A stretch of DNA of 21,232 nucleotides, taken from Phycisphaerae bacterium (GTDB taxonomy: Bacteria > Planctomycetota > Phycisphaerae > Phycisphaerales > SM1A02). The notes under the pieces are model-generated. The model saw nothing but the letters and a program-made list of their open reading frames with translations. It did not search any database and was not told where the DNA came from. The translations under genes were made by a program, and so were the position numbers. This document shows, piece after piece, positions 1 through 7,973 of the stretch. How positions within the stretch are numbered: position 1 is the first letter of the stretch; every line of letters starts with the position of its first letter. The DNA lies in contig NZFT01000003.1 of assembly GCA_002690755.1 (NCBI GenBank), forward strand, positions 1 through 21,232, in the 5' to 3' direction.

Positions 1-91
1 CCTTGGGATCTGCCACAAAGCGGGCCTTCAGAGCCTCGTCCTTCCAGCAGGCGGCAAAGAGGTCGGCGAGTTGTTTTCGTTGTACCGCCAT
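1..91 (-). CDS. NHLP leader-peptide family precursor, second copy, partial (cut by window edge)
   Basis: The minus strand starts with ATG at 91 and reads MAVQRKQLADLFAACWKDEA, then ALKARFVADPK, before leaving the window. These 30 residues match the N terminus of the complete copy at 186-470 except for Ala2 in place of Thr2. The DNA match continues through the ribosome-binding region upstream. This is the second of two tandem precursor genes, 94 bases downstream of the first. By family knowledge such leaders are exported or modified RiPP precursors. The C-terminal core of this copy is not visible, so it may differ from that of the first. The extent to the left is unknown. Confidence 0.75.
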   Translation of the reverse strand, partial: MAVQRKQLADLFAACWKDEALKARFVADPK

Positions 92-145
92 GGGTCGTGG
101 CTCCAAGTGGCTCTAGGGGGCAGCGTTCAAGTCATCAGTCAGCAC
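1..145. repeat. Direct repeat, copy A (NHLP gene 5' end and upstream region)
   Basis: Bases 1-145 match 380-523 almost perfectly. I count one substitution (88 against 467) and one extra A in copy A near 116. The repeat covers the first 30 codons and the 54 bases upstream. It stops abruptly after the shared AGCAC. The left end lies outside the window. Confidence 0.9.
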
Positions 146-185
146 GGTATCTGTACGCAGGCGGCATGCCGTAAACACAAGAACG

Positions 186-470
186 TCAACCAGGTATGCC
201 CTGCCAAAATTCGGCGCTAATATCACCAGCACCCGCGGCGTTGCTCAGCTCCTCATGTGAAAGGTCCATGTGACCGCTGGGCGGCGCAGGTATTGTGATG
301 TGTACGCAACTATCACCGTTTTCGACGACCTTCAACGCGACGCCCTCCGGCACATCCATGCCGTATTCGGCAAACACCGCCTTGGGATCTGCCACAAAGC
401 GGGCCTTCAGAGCCTCGTCCTTCCAGCAGGCGGCAAAGAGGTCGGCGAGTTGTTTTCGTTGTACCGTCAT
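186..470 (-). CDS. NHLP leader-peptide family precursor (putative RiPP or exported peptide)
   Basis: 94 residues from ATG at 470. GGAG at 480-483 lies 9 bases upstream and decides this start over the upstream TTG. The protein has the pattern of nitrile hydratase-like leader peptides (NHLP/proteusin type): a helical N-terminal part with LADLFAACWKDEALKARFV, the block DPKAVFAEYGMDVPEGV, a beta part KVVENGDSCVHITIPAPP, and an end LSHEELSNAAGAG. In the family the last block normally ends in a Gly-Gly-type site cut by a C39 peptidase. The sequence after AGAG is only about 12 residues (DISAEFWQGIPG), with no Cys and one Ser. This is a small core for a modified peptide. No maturation enzyme lies inside the window; any would be to the left. 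Family assignment is firm, function as a natural-product precursor is inferred. Confidence 0.8.
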   Translation of the reverse strand: MTVQRKQLADLFAACWKDEALKARFVADPKAVFAEYGMDVPEGVALKVVENGDSCVHITIPAPPSGHMDLSHEELSNAAGAGDISAEFWQGIPG

Positions 471-523
471 GGGTCGTGGCTCCAAGTGGCTCTGGGGGCA
501 GCGTTCAAGTCATCAGTCAGCAC
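380..523. repeat. Direct repeat, copy B (NHLP gene 5' end and upstream region)
   Basis: Partner of 1-145, with a repeat period of 379 bases. It includes the ribosome-binding site and presumably the 5' untranslated region, so both precursor copies keep the same translation signals. The near identity suggests recent tandem duplication or gene conversion. Confidence 0.9.
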
Positions 524-532
524 AGGGGGGTT

Positions 533-555
533 TGGGAGGCTGAGTCTGCCTCCCA
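533..555. other. Perfect 8-bp hairpin upstream of the NHLP gene
   Basis: TGGGAGGC (533-540), a 7-base loop, then GCCTCCCA (548-555). It lies just outside the duplicated block and about 60 bases upstream of the precursor start. No minus-strand gene ends here, so it may be a leader-RNA structure of the precursor or chance. There is no clear T-run. Confidence 0.4.
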
Positions 556-929
556 GTTTACCCTCCCTCGACCGGCACCGTTGACGATGACAAACCGCCC
601 GGAACACGCCCGAATCGAGTCGTCCAACCACGGTACCGAGTAACGACCATGGGGCGTACCTGGCACCGGGTCCCGGAACGCCCAGCGGGGTCGGTGTGTT
701 CGAACGTTCCCGACGTGACTGCCGACCGTTCGAATCGCCTCGCCCGACGGCGGCACGATCCGGCGACGGACCAGGCAACCCCACGCCCGGACCTCCTGAA
801 TCACCATGCGACCGAGGAATCGAATTTTCGGCTTTTGAAAGCCGCTCGTCTCCGCCCGGGATTAGACTGTCGACCCGTAAAGGTCCTGCCTCCTGCAGGC
901 CCCTGAACGGTGAGATCACGGAGACCGCC
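556..929. other. Non-coding stretch upstream of the lipoprotein gene
   Basis: No convincing gene. Frames open here lack family-like sequence and the codon pattern of the neighbours. A short inverted repeat, CGGCTT-TTGA-AAGCCG, lies near 829-844. A TTGAAA at 835-840 could be a -35 box, but no -10 at the right spacing is visible. Confidence 0.5.
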
Positions 930-1403
930 ATGTCGATGCTCAAGATGATGAAGCCGGCCCTCGTTCCCCCGGTCACGCTCTGTGGTGCGGTCGTGCTGCC
1001 GCTGGTGCTTGGCGGATGCCAGCACACCCATTCACCCGAAGATCTCAACGGCATCTGGAAGGGAACCGGACACACGATCAATTCATCCGGCCGCAGCCAC
1101 ACCAACAAGTACCTCGTGCTCGAAGTGGATGAGAACGGACTGGTCGACGGTACTTCCGGCTGGCGACTGCGGGAAGGGCCCGGAGGCCACAGCGGCGATA
1201 CCAAGGTGAATCAGAGCGAGGAACGGCTCGTCGGCACCTTCGTCGCCGAGACCGGCGAAGTTCATCTGGTGGAAACCGAGGAGAACGGTTACCTCCACGG
1301 GACGCTGCTCGACCCGCAGCGGCTTCGGATGGTGCTCGTCCAGCCGGGCGAGAAGCCCGTGGCCTCGAGCTACATCCTCGTGAAGGTGGAAGAGGAAGAC
1401 TGA
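930..1403 (+). CDS. Small putative lipoprotein
   Basis: 157 residues from ATG at 930, with GGAGA at 920-924 five bases upstream. The N terminus has positive residues (Lys5, Lys8), a hydrophobic stretch and a lipobox LGGC with Cys30, so it is probably lipidated and membrane-anchored. The mature part begins QHTHSPEDLNGIWKGTGHTI and looks like a compact beta-rich domain. It has repeated short strands (GLVDGTSGWRL, ERLVGTFVAETGEVHLVE, GYLHGTLLDPQRLRMVLV), the kind of 'GxWxGxG ... GxxxGT' pattern seen in small beta-barrel lipoproteins. I do not recognise a specific family. It stands alone; the following DNA is a gene remnant in the same frame after the stop. Confidence 0.75.
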   Translation: MSMLKMMKPALVPPVTLCGAVVLPLVLGGCQHTHSPEDLNGIWKGTGHTINSSGRSHTNKYLVLEVDENGLVDGTSGWRLREGPGGHSGDTKVNQSEERLVGTFVAETGEVHLVETEENGYLHGTLLDPQRLRMVLVQPGEKPVASSYILVKVEEED

Positions 1404-1744
1404 CCCGAACCGACGGGCGTCGTCGAACACGCCGAAGGCGTGAAGATCGGTCTCACTCCGGGCGACGACCTGATCGTCGATCGGGTGCTGCTCGCGACCG
1501 GTTTTCCTCGCGAAGACCGGGCGGCTCGCTCGTCGACGATCTCGTCACCTCCGCGACGCTGCCTTGCGCGAGTTGCGGGTACCCGATCGTCGACACGGCC
1601 CTTCGCTGGCATCCTCGAGTCTACGTCTCGGGACCGCTCGCGGAACTCGAGCTGGGCCCGGTATCGCGGAACATCGCCGGTGCCAGGAGAGCCGGCGAGC
1701 GGATCGTGGACGCTGCACGCACCGTCGGTCCGCGCTCCCTCTGA
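1404..1744 (+). pseudogene. Frameshifted C-terminal remnant of an FAD/NAD(P)-binding oxidoreductase
   Basis: Two frames together give a recognisable C-terminal part of a flavin-dependent pyridine nucleotide-type oxidoreductase. The first segment (about 1404-1510) reads GVKIGLTPGDDLIVDRVLLA then TGF, with the ATG-F motif typical before the FAD domain. The second (about 1511-1744, one base out of phase) reads GGSLVDDLVTSATLPCASCG, YPIVDTALRWHPRVYVSGPL and AELELGPVSRNIAGARRAGE, ending at TGA 1742-1744. The 'VYVSGP-AELELGPVSRNIAGAR' block is a conserved FAD-contacting end in this group. There is no N-terminal Rossmann domain upstream; the lipoprotein stop directly precedes it. Family assignment is from memory of such sequences. 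A sequencing indel could explain the frameshift but not the missing N terminus. Confidence 0.65.
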
Positions 1745-1938
1745 ACACTCGCCCTCCTCGAATTCCTTCGACCTCGAAAATTGCCGGGGATTCTGGATCG
1801 GCCGCCGACGACTGCTAAGCTTCTATGGGCGACTTCGCGACCCGTCGCGTGAGGCGAAACGGACAACGATCGTTTGCCCGGCGGTGACACCGGCGTGAGA
1901 AATTCGACGACCAAACCACACTCCGCACGGAGCGACCC

Positions 1939-3318
1939 ATGCACCGATCGATCCACCGAATCCTCACGTCGCTCGCCCCTGTTTTGATCGCATGGGCGAT
2001 GCCTGCGTCGAACGCGGACGGCGGACAGTCACCCCCGGCCGTGGATTGGTTCACCTCCCACCAGGGTTCGCGCGAGGAATCGCATGGTCACTACATCCTT
2101 GAATGCGAGGACGGTGGGTTTCTTCAGGTCGGCGAAACGGGATTCGTGGGCTCGGACGCGCGGATCCTCGTGGTGAAGACGGATTCCGCCGGCGTCCTGG
2201 TGTGGAAGAAGGAGTTCGGCACCGGCAGCCGCAACATGGGCAATTCGGCGCTCGAAGTCGCGGATGGATACCTCGTGTGCGGAATGCTGTCGCGCAACAG
2301 CGCGATTCTCAAACTCGCCAAGGACGACGGGGCCACGATCTTCCAGCGGACCCACGACAACGGTGGGGCCGATGCCTTCGAGCATCTCGCCTCCACCGCG
2401 AACGGCGTGCTGGCGGTGGGATACCGACAGGCAGAGGATCCGAACAGCACCTTCTTCGCGTACGGCCGAGGCCAGATCACCTTCCTCGACTCGGACGGCG
2501 AGTTCCTCGCCGGACGAAGCGTCGACGCACACCTCTCGCAGGCCTACCGGGTGCAGCCCACCGGTGACGACTTCATCATCGCCGGCGGCACGGACGATGC
2601 CCTTGAGTACGGCGTCATCAAGGTCGACGCACTCGGAAAGACGCTGTGGAGCAGGACGTTCGGCGGTTCCGAGGAGGATCACTGCTTCGGTATGGATCTC
2701 GGCGCCGACGGCTCGATCTTTCTCGCCGGCCACACCCTCTCCGGGACCGCGAACTGGGACACCTACACCATGAAGCTGAATGCGGACGGCGAGCAGCGCT
2801 GGGAGCGGAAGCAGGGCAACCCCAGAGGATTCAACCCGAACTACATCCACGACGAGACCTGGGGAATCAAGGCCACGCCGGACGGCGGGTGCGTCATCGC
2901 GGCCGGGACCGGCGACGAGTACTCGTACTCGGAATGCACCGCGGGCGTCTGTTCCGACCAGTGGGAGGCGTATCTCGTGAAGTTCGACGCGGTCGGAAGC
3001 GTCGACTGGGAAGCGACCTACCGAAACCAGAATGGCGGCGACTGGGCGGCGGAAGACCTCGACCTGACCAGCGACGGCGGGGCGATCGTCGCGGTCGACG
3101 ACTCGTCGTTCGGATTTCTGAAGCTCGCACCGTTCCTCGATCCGTCGGATCCGGTCGATCCCGCGGATCTCAACGGCGACGGATGCGTCGATGCCGCCGA
3201 CGTGGGCCTGCTGCTCGTGGCCTGGAACGCTCCGGGCGGTGACATCAACGGTGACGGCAACACGGATGCCGCCGACCTCGGGCTGCTCGTCGCCGCGTGG
3301 TCGCCCTGCAAGGGATGA
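1939..3318 (+). CDS. Secreted beta-propeller-like protein with C-terminal dockerin-like repeats
   Basis: 459 residues. GGAG at 1929-1932 lies six bases before ATG 1939. Residues 1-27 form a signal peptide. The body repeats a motif of the form 'V-K-x-D-x-x-G-x-x-x-W-x-x-x-F/Y': VVKTDSAGVLVWKKEFG, VIKVDALGKTLWSRTFGGS, TMKLNADGEQRWERKQGN and LVKFDAVGSVDWEATYRN. Between these lie 'DGGxxxAG' strands, which is typical of PQQ-like or delta-60-type beta-propeller blades. The last 45 residues hold two Ca-binding loops, DLNGDGCVDAADVGLLL and DINGDGNTDAADLGLLV, like type I dockerin repeats. In planctomycetes these are widespread on secreted proteins without a classical cellulosome. An extracellular role is likely; the ligand is unknown. 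Confidence 0.85.
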   Translation: MHRSIHRILTSLAPVLIAWAMPASNADGGQSPPAVDWFTSHQGSREESHGHYILECEDGGFLQVGETGFVGSDARILVVKTDSAGVLVWKKEFGTGSRNMGNSALEVADGYLVCGMLSRNSAILKLAKDDGATIFQRTHDNGGADAFEHLASTANGVLAVGYRQAEDPNSTFFAYGRGQITFLDSDGEFLAGRSVDAHLSQAYRVQPTGDDFIIAGGTDDALEYGVIKVDALGKTLWSRTFGGSEEDHCFGMDLGADGSIFLAGHTLSGTANWDTYTMKLNADGEQRWERKQGNPRGFNPNYIHDETWGIKATPDGGCVIAAGTGDEYSYSECTAGVCSDQWEAYLVKFDAVGSVDWEATYRNQNGGDWAAEDLDLTSDGGAIVAVDDSSFGFLKLAPFLDPSDPVDPADLNGDGCVDAADVGLLLVAWNAPGGDINGDGNTDAADLGLLVAAWSPCKG

Positions 3319-3424
3319 CGACCTGCTTCCGTTCGGTGACCGGCCCCACGTTCGTTCTCCGCGTCCGGTGACGGGGTTCCGATGAACCAGGGACCGCGAA
3401 AGGCGATTCGACCCCTCGGATCGA

Positions 3425-4783
3425 TCACCCGCTCGATGGCACGGCCGGACGCGCGATCCGACGTGAATCCCGCCCCTTCAGATCCTGTTTGGTGATCAGC
3501 TCGTTCACGCCATCCTGCACGATGTACGCCCAGACCCAGGCCGCCATCGCCATCAGGCGACTCCTGAAATTGACCAGGAACCAGATGTGGACGATGGCCC
3601 AGACGATCCAGCCGAGGAATCCCGAAAGGTGGATCCGGCCGACGTCCATCACTGCCTGGCCTCGTCCGATGGTCGCGAGCGAACCCTTGTCGCGATAGCG
3701 GAATGCGGCCGCAGGCACCTCCCGTCCCTGACAGATCCGCCTGATCGCCTTGCCGACGTAGGTCCCCATCTGGATGGCACCCTGCGCGACGCCGGGCACC
3801 TGCGTCCCGTCATCCTGCTCGACGTAGGCGATGTCACCGACGACCCACACGTCGTCCCGCCCCGCGACCCTCAGGTCCCCCCGGACCGGAATCGTTCCAC
3901 CGGCCGCGCACTCCACGCCCAGCCCCTCCGAGATCGCCCCGGCCAACGGACTGGCGGTGACGCCGGCGGCCCAGATCACGGTGCGGGCGGCGACGAAGTC
4001 CGCGCCGTCCTCCCCCGACAGATGCACCCCGCCGTAACCGACGTCCATGACCCTGGTGTTGGTGCGAATCTCGACGCCGTACCGATCGAGAGTCGCCGCG
4101 GCGGACGCGGAGGATCGATCGGACATCGTCGGCAGCACCCGATCACCGCCTTCCACCAGAATCACACGGGCCGCGGACACCTTCAACTCGTGGAACTCCC
4201 CCGCGAGCCGATCGACCGCGAGCTGCTTGATCGCCCCTGACACCTCGACCCCCGTCGCACCGGCACCGGCCACCACGAAGGTGAGCCATTCAGGGACGAG
4301 ATCGCTTTCGCCCCGGACCCGCGAAACCTCCGCCTGCTCGAACGCGTCGAGCACCCTCGCCCGGACGATGTGGGCGTCCTCGAGGGTCTTCAGGCCGGGG
4401 GCCATCGCTTCCCAGTCGTTTCCGTAGTAGTTGGTGCGGACACCGGCCGCGACCACGAGGTGGTCCCAGGGGATCTCAAGGTCATCCGTCAGGACGACGC
4501 GACGGTCGAAGTCGAAACCCTCGACTTCCGATTTCACCACCGTCACGTTCCGCTGATGGCCGAAGACCCGCCGCAGCGGCGCCGCGATCGAGCTGTCGTC
4601 GAGGACCCCGGTCGCGACCTGATAGAGCAGCGGCTGGAAGAGCGTGTGGTTGCTCCGGTCCACCAGGACCACCTCCACGTCCATGCGGGCGAGCATCCGG
4701 ACGCACGACACGCCGCCGAACCCACCTCCCACGACGACGACTCGAGGCTTCCGCTTCCGACTGGTGGGTGGTTGCTGTTTCAC
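3425..4783 (-). CDS. ndh: Type II NADH dehydrogenase (NADH:quinone oxidoreductase)
   Basis: A single-subunit FAD enzyme that transfers electrons from NADH to membrane quinone without pumping protons. From GTG at 4783 it is 452 residues, the usual length. The FAD-binding Rossmann motif VVVGGGFGG starts about residue 16. The active region NHTLFQPLLYQVATG follows. The NAD-binding motif FVVAGAGATGVEVSG is in the middle. WVVGDIAYVEQDDG contacts FAD, and AQGAIQMG matches the quinone-site AQxAxQ signature. The C terminus has hydrophobic segments (SGFLGWIVWAIVHIWFLVNF) that anchor it to the membrane. The frame stays open upstream to ATG 5053, adding 90 residues of Ser/Gly/Pro/Arg-rich sequence without domain character. 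I prefer GTG 4783, although no strong ribosome-binding site is visible. Transcription is convergent with the gene ending at 3318. Confidence 0.88.
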   Translation of the reverse strand: MKQQPPTSRKRKPRVVVVGGGFGGVSCVRMLARMDVEVVLVDRSNHTLFQPLLYQVATGVLDDSSIAAPLRRVFGHQRNVTVVKSEVEGFDFDRRVVLTDDLEIPWDHLVVAAGVRTNYYGNDWEAMAPGLKTLEDAHIVRARVLDAFEQAEVSRVRGESDLVPEWLTFVVAGAGATGVEVSGAIKQLAVDRLAGEFHELKVSAARVILVEGGDRVLPTMSDRSSASAAATLDRYGVEIRTNTRVMDVGYGGVHLSGEDGADFVAARTVIWAAGVTASPLAGAISEGLGVECAAGGTIPVRGDLRVAGRDDVWVVGDIAYVEQDDGTQVPGVAQGAIQMGTYVGKAIRRICQGREVPAAAFRYRDKGSLATIGRGQAVMDVGRIHLSGFLGWIVWAIVHIWFLVNFRSRLMAMAAWVWAYIVQDGVNELITKQDLKGRDSRRIARPAVPSSG

Positions 4784-5478
4784 GTGATGCTCGGGGTTGC
4801 TGGGCCAGGGGCTTCCGGTCGCTCGACCAGTAAGGATGCTTCGATGCGATGTCGCCGACGGATTCGGCGTCGCCGGTGGTCCGGATCGAGCCCCACCGCA
4901 TCCCGGTCCGAAGAACCGGCCGTTCGGGAACATCGTGGAATTCGAGCCCGCACCCGGGATCGACGGGTCGCGGGCGTTCCGCCCGGCGGCGAACCGCACG
5001 GACGCTGCCCCGGACATGCACCGTCCTCCACGTCGGTCGATCTTCATGTTCATCTTTCATCGACCGACCGGCTCAACCTTCCCCACAACCCGTCCCCGCC
5101 TCGATGTGCGACTGGGGTCGGCGAGCGCGTCGACGGGGTCTTGAATTCCGAAATGCCGTCAAACGAAGGTTGACCGGATCGAGGTCGATGCGGCCTTCTC
5201 GCTCGATGTGAATCGGGGACCGAACCTCCGACATCACCACGTTCGGTCACCGCATCCGGCGGTCGCTCGGGACCCGACGAGGCTACCTGCTCCGTAACGC
5301 CCATGACCGCGGAAGCGGGACGTCGTGACCTCGGATCATCCACCGAGCGTTGACTCGTTCCCACCGGCGACCGATCCGAGGCTCGGGATCGATGTCGTCC
5401 TGAAAACCCTCGATTTCCACTTGGACGCGCGTTTTCGGAATAACCTGATCGTGTTCCGACGACATTCTGGAGTCACCG
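4784..5478. other. Long intergenic region between divergent genes
   Basis: About 695 bases between the dehydrogenase and the membrane protein. I see no convincing gene. The dehydrogenase frame stays open to 5053 and leaves room for a longer start. A weak inverted repeat GTCAA-N7-TTGAC lies near 5159-5175. A TTGGAC at 5421-5426, 17 bases before CCTGAT at 5444-5449, is a poor promoter candidate for the gene at 5479. Confidence 0.5.
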
Positions 5479-6363
5479 ATGGATCAATCCGGCACCACGG
5501 CGCGAAGGTACGAACTCCTCCTGGGCGACCGCGCCGACTCGGTGTTCAAGCGAATCACCCTGTGGCTCGCGATGGTGGGATTCGGAGTCCACCTGCTCGC
5601 GTGGCTCGTGGTGTACCTCGGGGCGTTCGAGCCGCCGGCGAATCTCACGCCGCTCCTCGCCTCGCCACTCCTCGCCCTCTACACCCCGTTCTCGATCCTG
5701 CTGGTGTACGAGGTCTATCAACTGATCCAGGCCATTCCTCGATCCTTCTCCGCCGCGATGGCCAAGCAGTACGAGGTGATCGCTCTGATCGTGGTGCGGG
5801 ATGCGTTGGCGTTTCTCGCGACGACCCAGACTTCGGATCCCGAGGACAGCGACTGGTTCCTGCTGCTCGGGGCGAAGTGCCTGGCGTTCCTGACGCTGCT
5901 CGCGGTGATCGTGGGCTTCAACCGGATCGACGCCCGGTCCCGCCCCTCGACGGAGATCAGTGTTCGACTCGATCAATACGTCCGGACCAAGCAGATCATC
6001 TCGATCCTGCTCTTCGGGGCGTTCGTCGCGACCGTCTTGACCTCGCTGGCATCGTGGATCTTCGCGACGGCGGAGGGCGAGGAGATCCACCTGCACGCCG
6101 GAATCTTCTTCTCAGACCTCTTCACGTTCCTGATCATCGCGGACATCACGATCCTCCTGATCTCCTACCGTTTCACCAGTGATTTCGGAAGCCTCGCGCG
6201 GAACACCGGCTTCGTTCTCTCGACGGTGCTAATGCGGATCGCGATCGACACCCCGGGCATCGGCGCTCCGATCCTCTTCACGATGTCGGGGGTCATGGGG
6301 CTCGGCGTGCTCTGGATCACCGGAAGGTTCACCGTCATCGATCCGCCGAAGAAGATGAACTGA
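5479..6363 (+). CDS. Uncharacterised multi-pass membrane protein
   Basis: 294 residues from ATG 5479, with GGAG at 5469-5472 six bases upstream. Hydrophobic segments lie at about residues 27-50, 58-84, 97-114, 125-146, 172-195, 207-231 and 243-282, so six to eight membrane spans. Charged loops include QAIPRSFSAAMAKQYEVIAL and FNRIDARSRPSTEISVRLDQ. There is no signal peptide, nucleotide-binding or transporter motif that I recognise. The segment 'VYEVYxLIxxIPxS...AKQYEVIALIVVRDAL' looks conserved-like, but I cannot name the family. The antiporter gene follows 319 bases later on the same strand. The spacing is too long to assume an operon. Confidence 0.75.
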   Translation: MDQSGTTARRYELLLGDRADSVFKRITLWLAMVGFGVHLLAWLVVYLGAFEPPANLTPLLASPLLALYTPFSILLVYEVYQLIQAIPRSFSAAMAKQYEVIALIVVRDALAFLATTQTSDPEDSDWFLLLGAKCLAFLTLLAVIVGFNRIDARSRPSTEISVRLDQYVRTKQIISILLFGAFVATVLTSLASWIFATAEGEEIHLHAGIFFSDLFTFLIIADITILLISYRFTSDFGSLARNTGFVLSTVLMRIAIDTPGIGAPILFTMSGVMGLGVLWITGRFTVIDPPKKMN

Positions 6364-6682
6364 CCGATCGTTCGTGAAGCGGTCGCTGCTTCGGCCGAGC
6401 ATCCTCGACCGTTCCAGTTTCGGTCATGCTGCGCCTCCGATTCCGACCTCCGGACACCGCCGGTCGACCGGTGGAGGCAGGACGCTGCATGCTGCCTGTG
6501 AGGATGGCCCCCCATCACCACGCGGTGCTCGTCCTCCGCCCCGAAGACGCGGTGTCCGATGACCGGGAGGAACCTCCGTCCGCCCCTGGTTCGGGTACTT
6601 TGAGTTCCCGAACGATCGAACCGCCCCGGGATCGACCCGGACACGAATCGCTCACCGGCGACCCTCCCGACGGATCCGAATC
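6364..6682. other. Intergenic stretch before the antiporter gene
   Basis: 319 bases with no supported gene. Frames on both strands here are extensions of neighbouring shadows. A short inverted repeat GAAGC-N7-GCTTC lies just after the stop at 6363, too weak to call a terminator. Confidence 0.4.
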
Positions 6683-7897
6683 ATGGATTACTCCGACCTC
6701 GCCATCATCGCCGCGTTCGCCTTCCTCTACTCGATCATCGCTTCGCGGCTCGGAAAGACTCGATTCAACGGGGCGTTGGTGTACGTGATCGCCGGATTCC
6801 TCTGTGGCGGACAGGCGTTCGGATGGATCGATGTGCAGATCGGCGGCGAGGGCCTGAAGATCCTCGCGGAGCTGACGCTCGCCCTGGTCCTGTTCACCGA
6901 CTCGGCGAACACGAATCTGGCGACCCTTCGTCGCATCGAGACGATCCCGATGCGGCTCCTCTTCATCGGGCTGCCGCTCACCCTCGTCTTCGGCTTCGCG
7001 GCGGGGTGGCTCTTCTTCGACGAACTCGGCCTGTTCGAGATCGCGCTCCTCGCCACCATGCTCGCACCGACCGATGCCGCACTCGGCAAGGCGGTGGTCA
7101 CCAATCCAGCGGTCCCGGAATCCGTCCGGGAGAGCCTCAACGTCGAAAGCGGCCTGAACGACGGCATCTGCGTGCCGGTGCTGTTGTTCTTCCTCGCCCT
7201 GGCCGTCGGGGATGCGGAATCGGGCCACGCCGCCGGATTGATGGCGCAGCTGACGTTGCAGGCGATCGGCATCGGCGTGCTCGTCGGCGGGGTGGCCGGG
7301 CTCGTCGGTGGCCGGCTGATTCGACATTGCTCCACGCGGGGATGGGTGGCGGGTTCGTGGATCCAGATCCCCGTGATCGCCCTCGCCCTGACCTGCTTCG
7401 CCACCGCCCAGTGGCTGGAAGGCAGCGGTTTCATCGCCTGCTTCGTCGCCGGCATGATCTTCGGCACCACCGAGAAGGGAAACCAGGGACGTTTCCTCGA
7501 GGCCGCGGAAGGCGTCGGCGATTCGATGGCGCTGGTCACCTGGTTCATGTTCGGGGCCGTCGCGGTTGGAATCACCTGGCAGTATCTCGACTGGCGGGTC
7601 ATCGCATACGCCCTCACGAGTCTGACCGTCATCCGGATCGTTCCGGTGTTCCTCGCGACCCTCGGTCTCAAGCTTCGCTGGGACACCCGGCTGTTCATGG
7701 GGTGGTTCGGACCGAGGGGACTCGCGAGCATCGTGTTCGTGGTGCTCGTGACGGACGAAACGCTCCCGGGATCGGAGGTTCTCGCCACCACCGTGACGTG
7801 GACCATCCTGCTCAGCGTCCTGCTCCACGGCCTGTCCGCCAACGCGCTGTCGAAGGCGTACGGCGCGAGGATCGCCGCGAGCGGCGGTGGCGTCTGA
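6683..7897 (+). CDS. Na+/H+ antiporter, CPA1 (NhaP/NHE-like) family
   Basis: 404 residues, almost entirely membrane-embedded, with about 12 hydrophobic segments. Family signatures are clear: LAPTDAALGKAVV at about residues 127-139 and NVESGLNDGICVP at about 153-165. The ESGLND box carries the ion-binding Asp160. GWFGPRGLASIVF near the C terminus corresponds to the conserved G-x-R/G-P-R-G-L block. Such proteins exchange external protons for cytoplasmic Na+ or K+ for pH and salt homeostasis, as expected in a marine organism. There is no long cytoplasmic tail or TrkA domain. The ribosome-binding site is weak. The beta-flower gene follows 76 bases downstream and may be co-transcribed. Confidence 0.9.
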   Translation: MDYSDLAIIAAFAFLYSIIASRLGKTRFNGALVYVIAGFLCGGQAFGWIDVQIGGEGLKILAELTLALVLFTDSANTNLATLRRIETIPMRLLFIGLPLTLVFGFAAGWLFFDELGLFEIALLATMLAPTDAALGKAVVTNPAVPESVRESLNVESGLNDGICVPVLLFFLALAVGDAESGHAAGLMAQLTLQAIGIGVLVGGVAGLVGGRLIRHCSTRGWVAGSWIQIPVIALALTCFATAQWLEGSGFIACFVAGMIFGTTEKGNQGRFLEAAEGVGDSMALVTWFMFGAVAVGITWQYLDWRVIAYALTSLTVIRIVPVFLATLGLKLRWDTRLFMGWFGPRGLASIVFVVLVTDETLPGSEVLATTVTWTILLSVLLHGLSANALSKAYGARIAASGGGV

Positions 7898-7973
7898 AGC
7901 GGCGACGCAGCGCACCCTTCAATCGAAGCATCCTCGAAGTACCGCAACGATCCCCCGGATTCCGGAGAACTCC

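Noticed and set aside
162..171. CGGCATGCCG palindrome between the two NHLP copies
   Set aside because: It has no loop or T-run to act as a terminator and is too short to separate from chance.
1440..1898. Single plus-strand frame starting GTG at 1440
   Set aside because: Only its first 24 codons look like protein; the conserved sequence continues in another frame, so it is treated as a frameshifted remnant.
2029..2850. Minus-strand open frame opposite the beta-propeller gene
   Set aside because: Composition and position fit a high-GC shadow; the plus strand has a signal peptide, repeats and Ca loops.
4784..5053. 90-residue N-terminal extension of the NADH dehydrogenase
   Set aside because: It lacks domain or signal-peptide character, and the family starts close to the FAD motif. 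GTG 4783 gives a normal length.
6515..7915. Long minus-strand open frame opposite the antiporter gene
   Set aside because: It is rich in Asp/Glu/Arg/Gly without domain pattern and is fully explained as the reverse shadow of the strongly supported antiporter.
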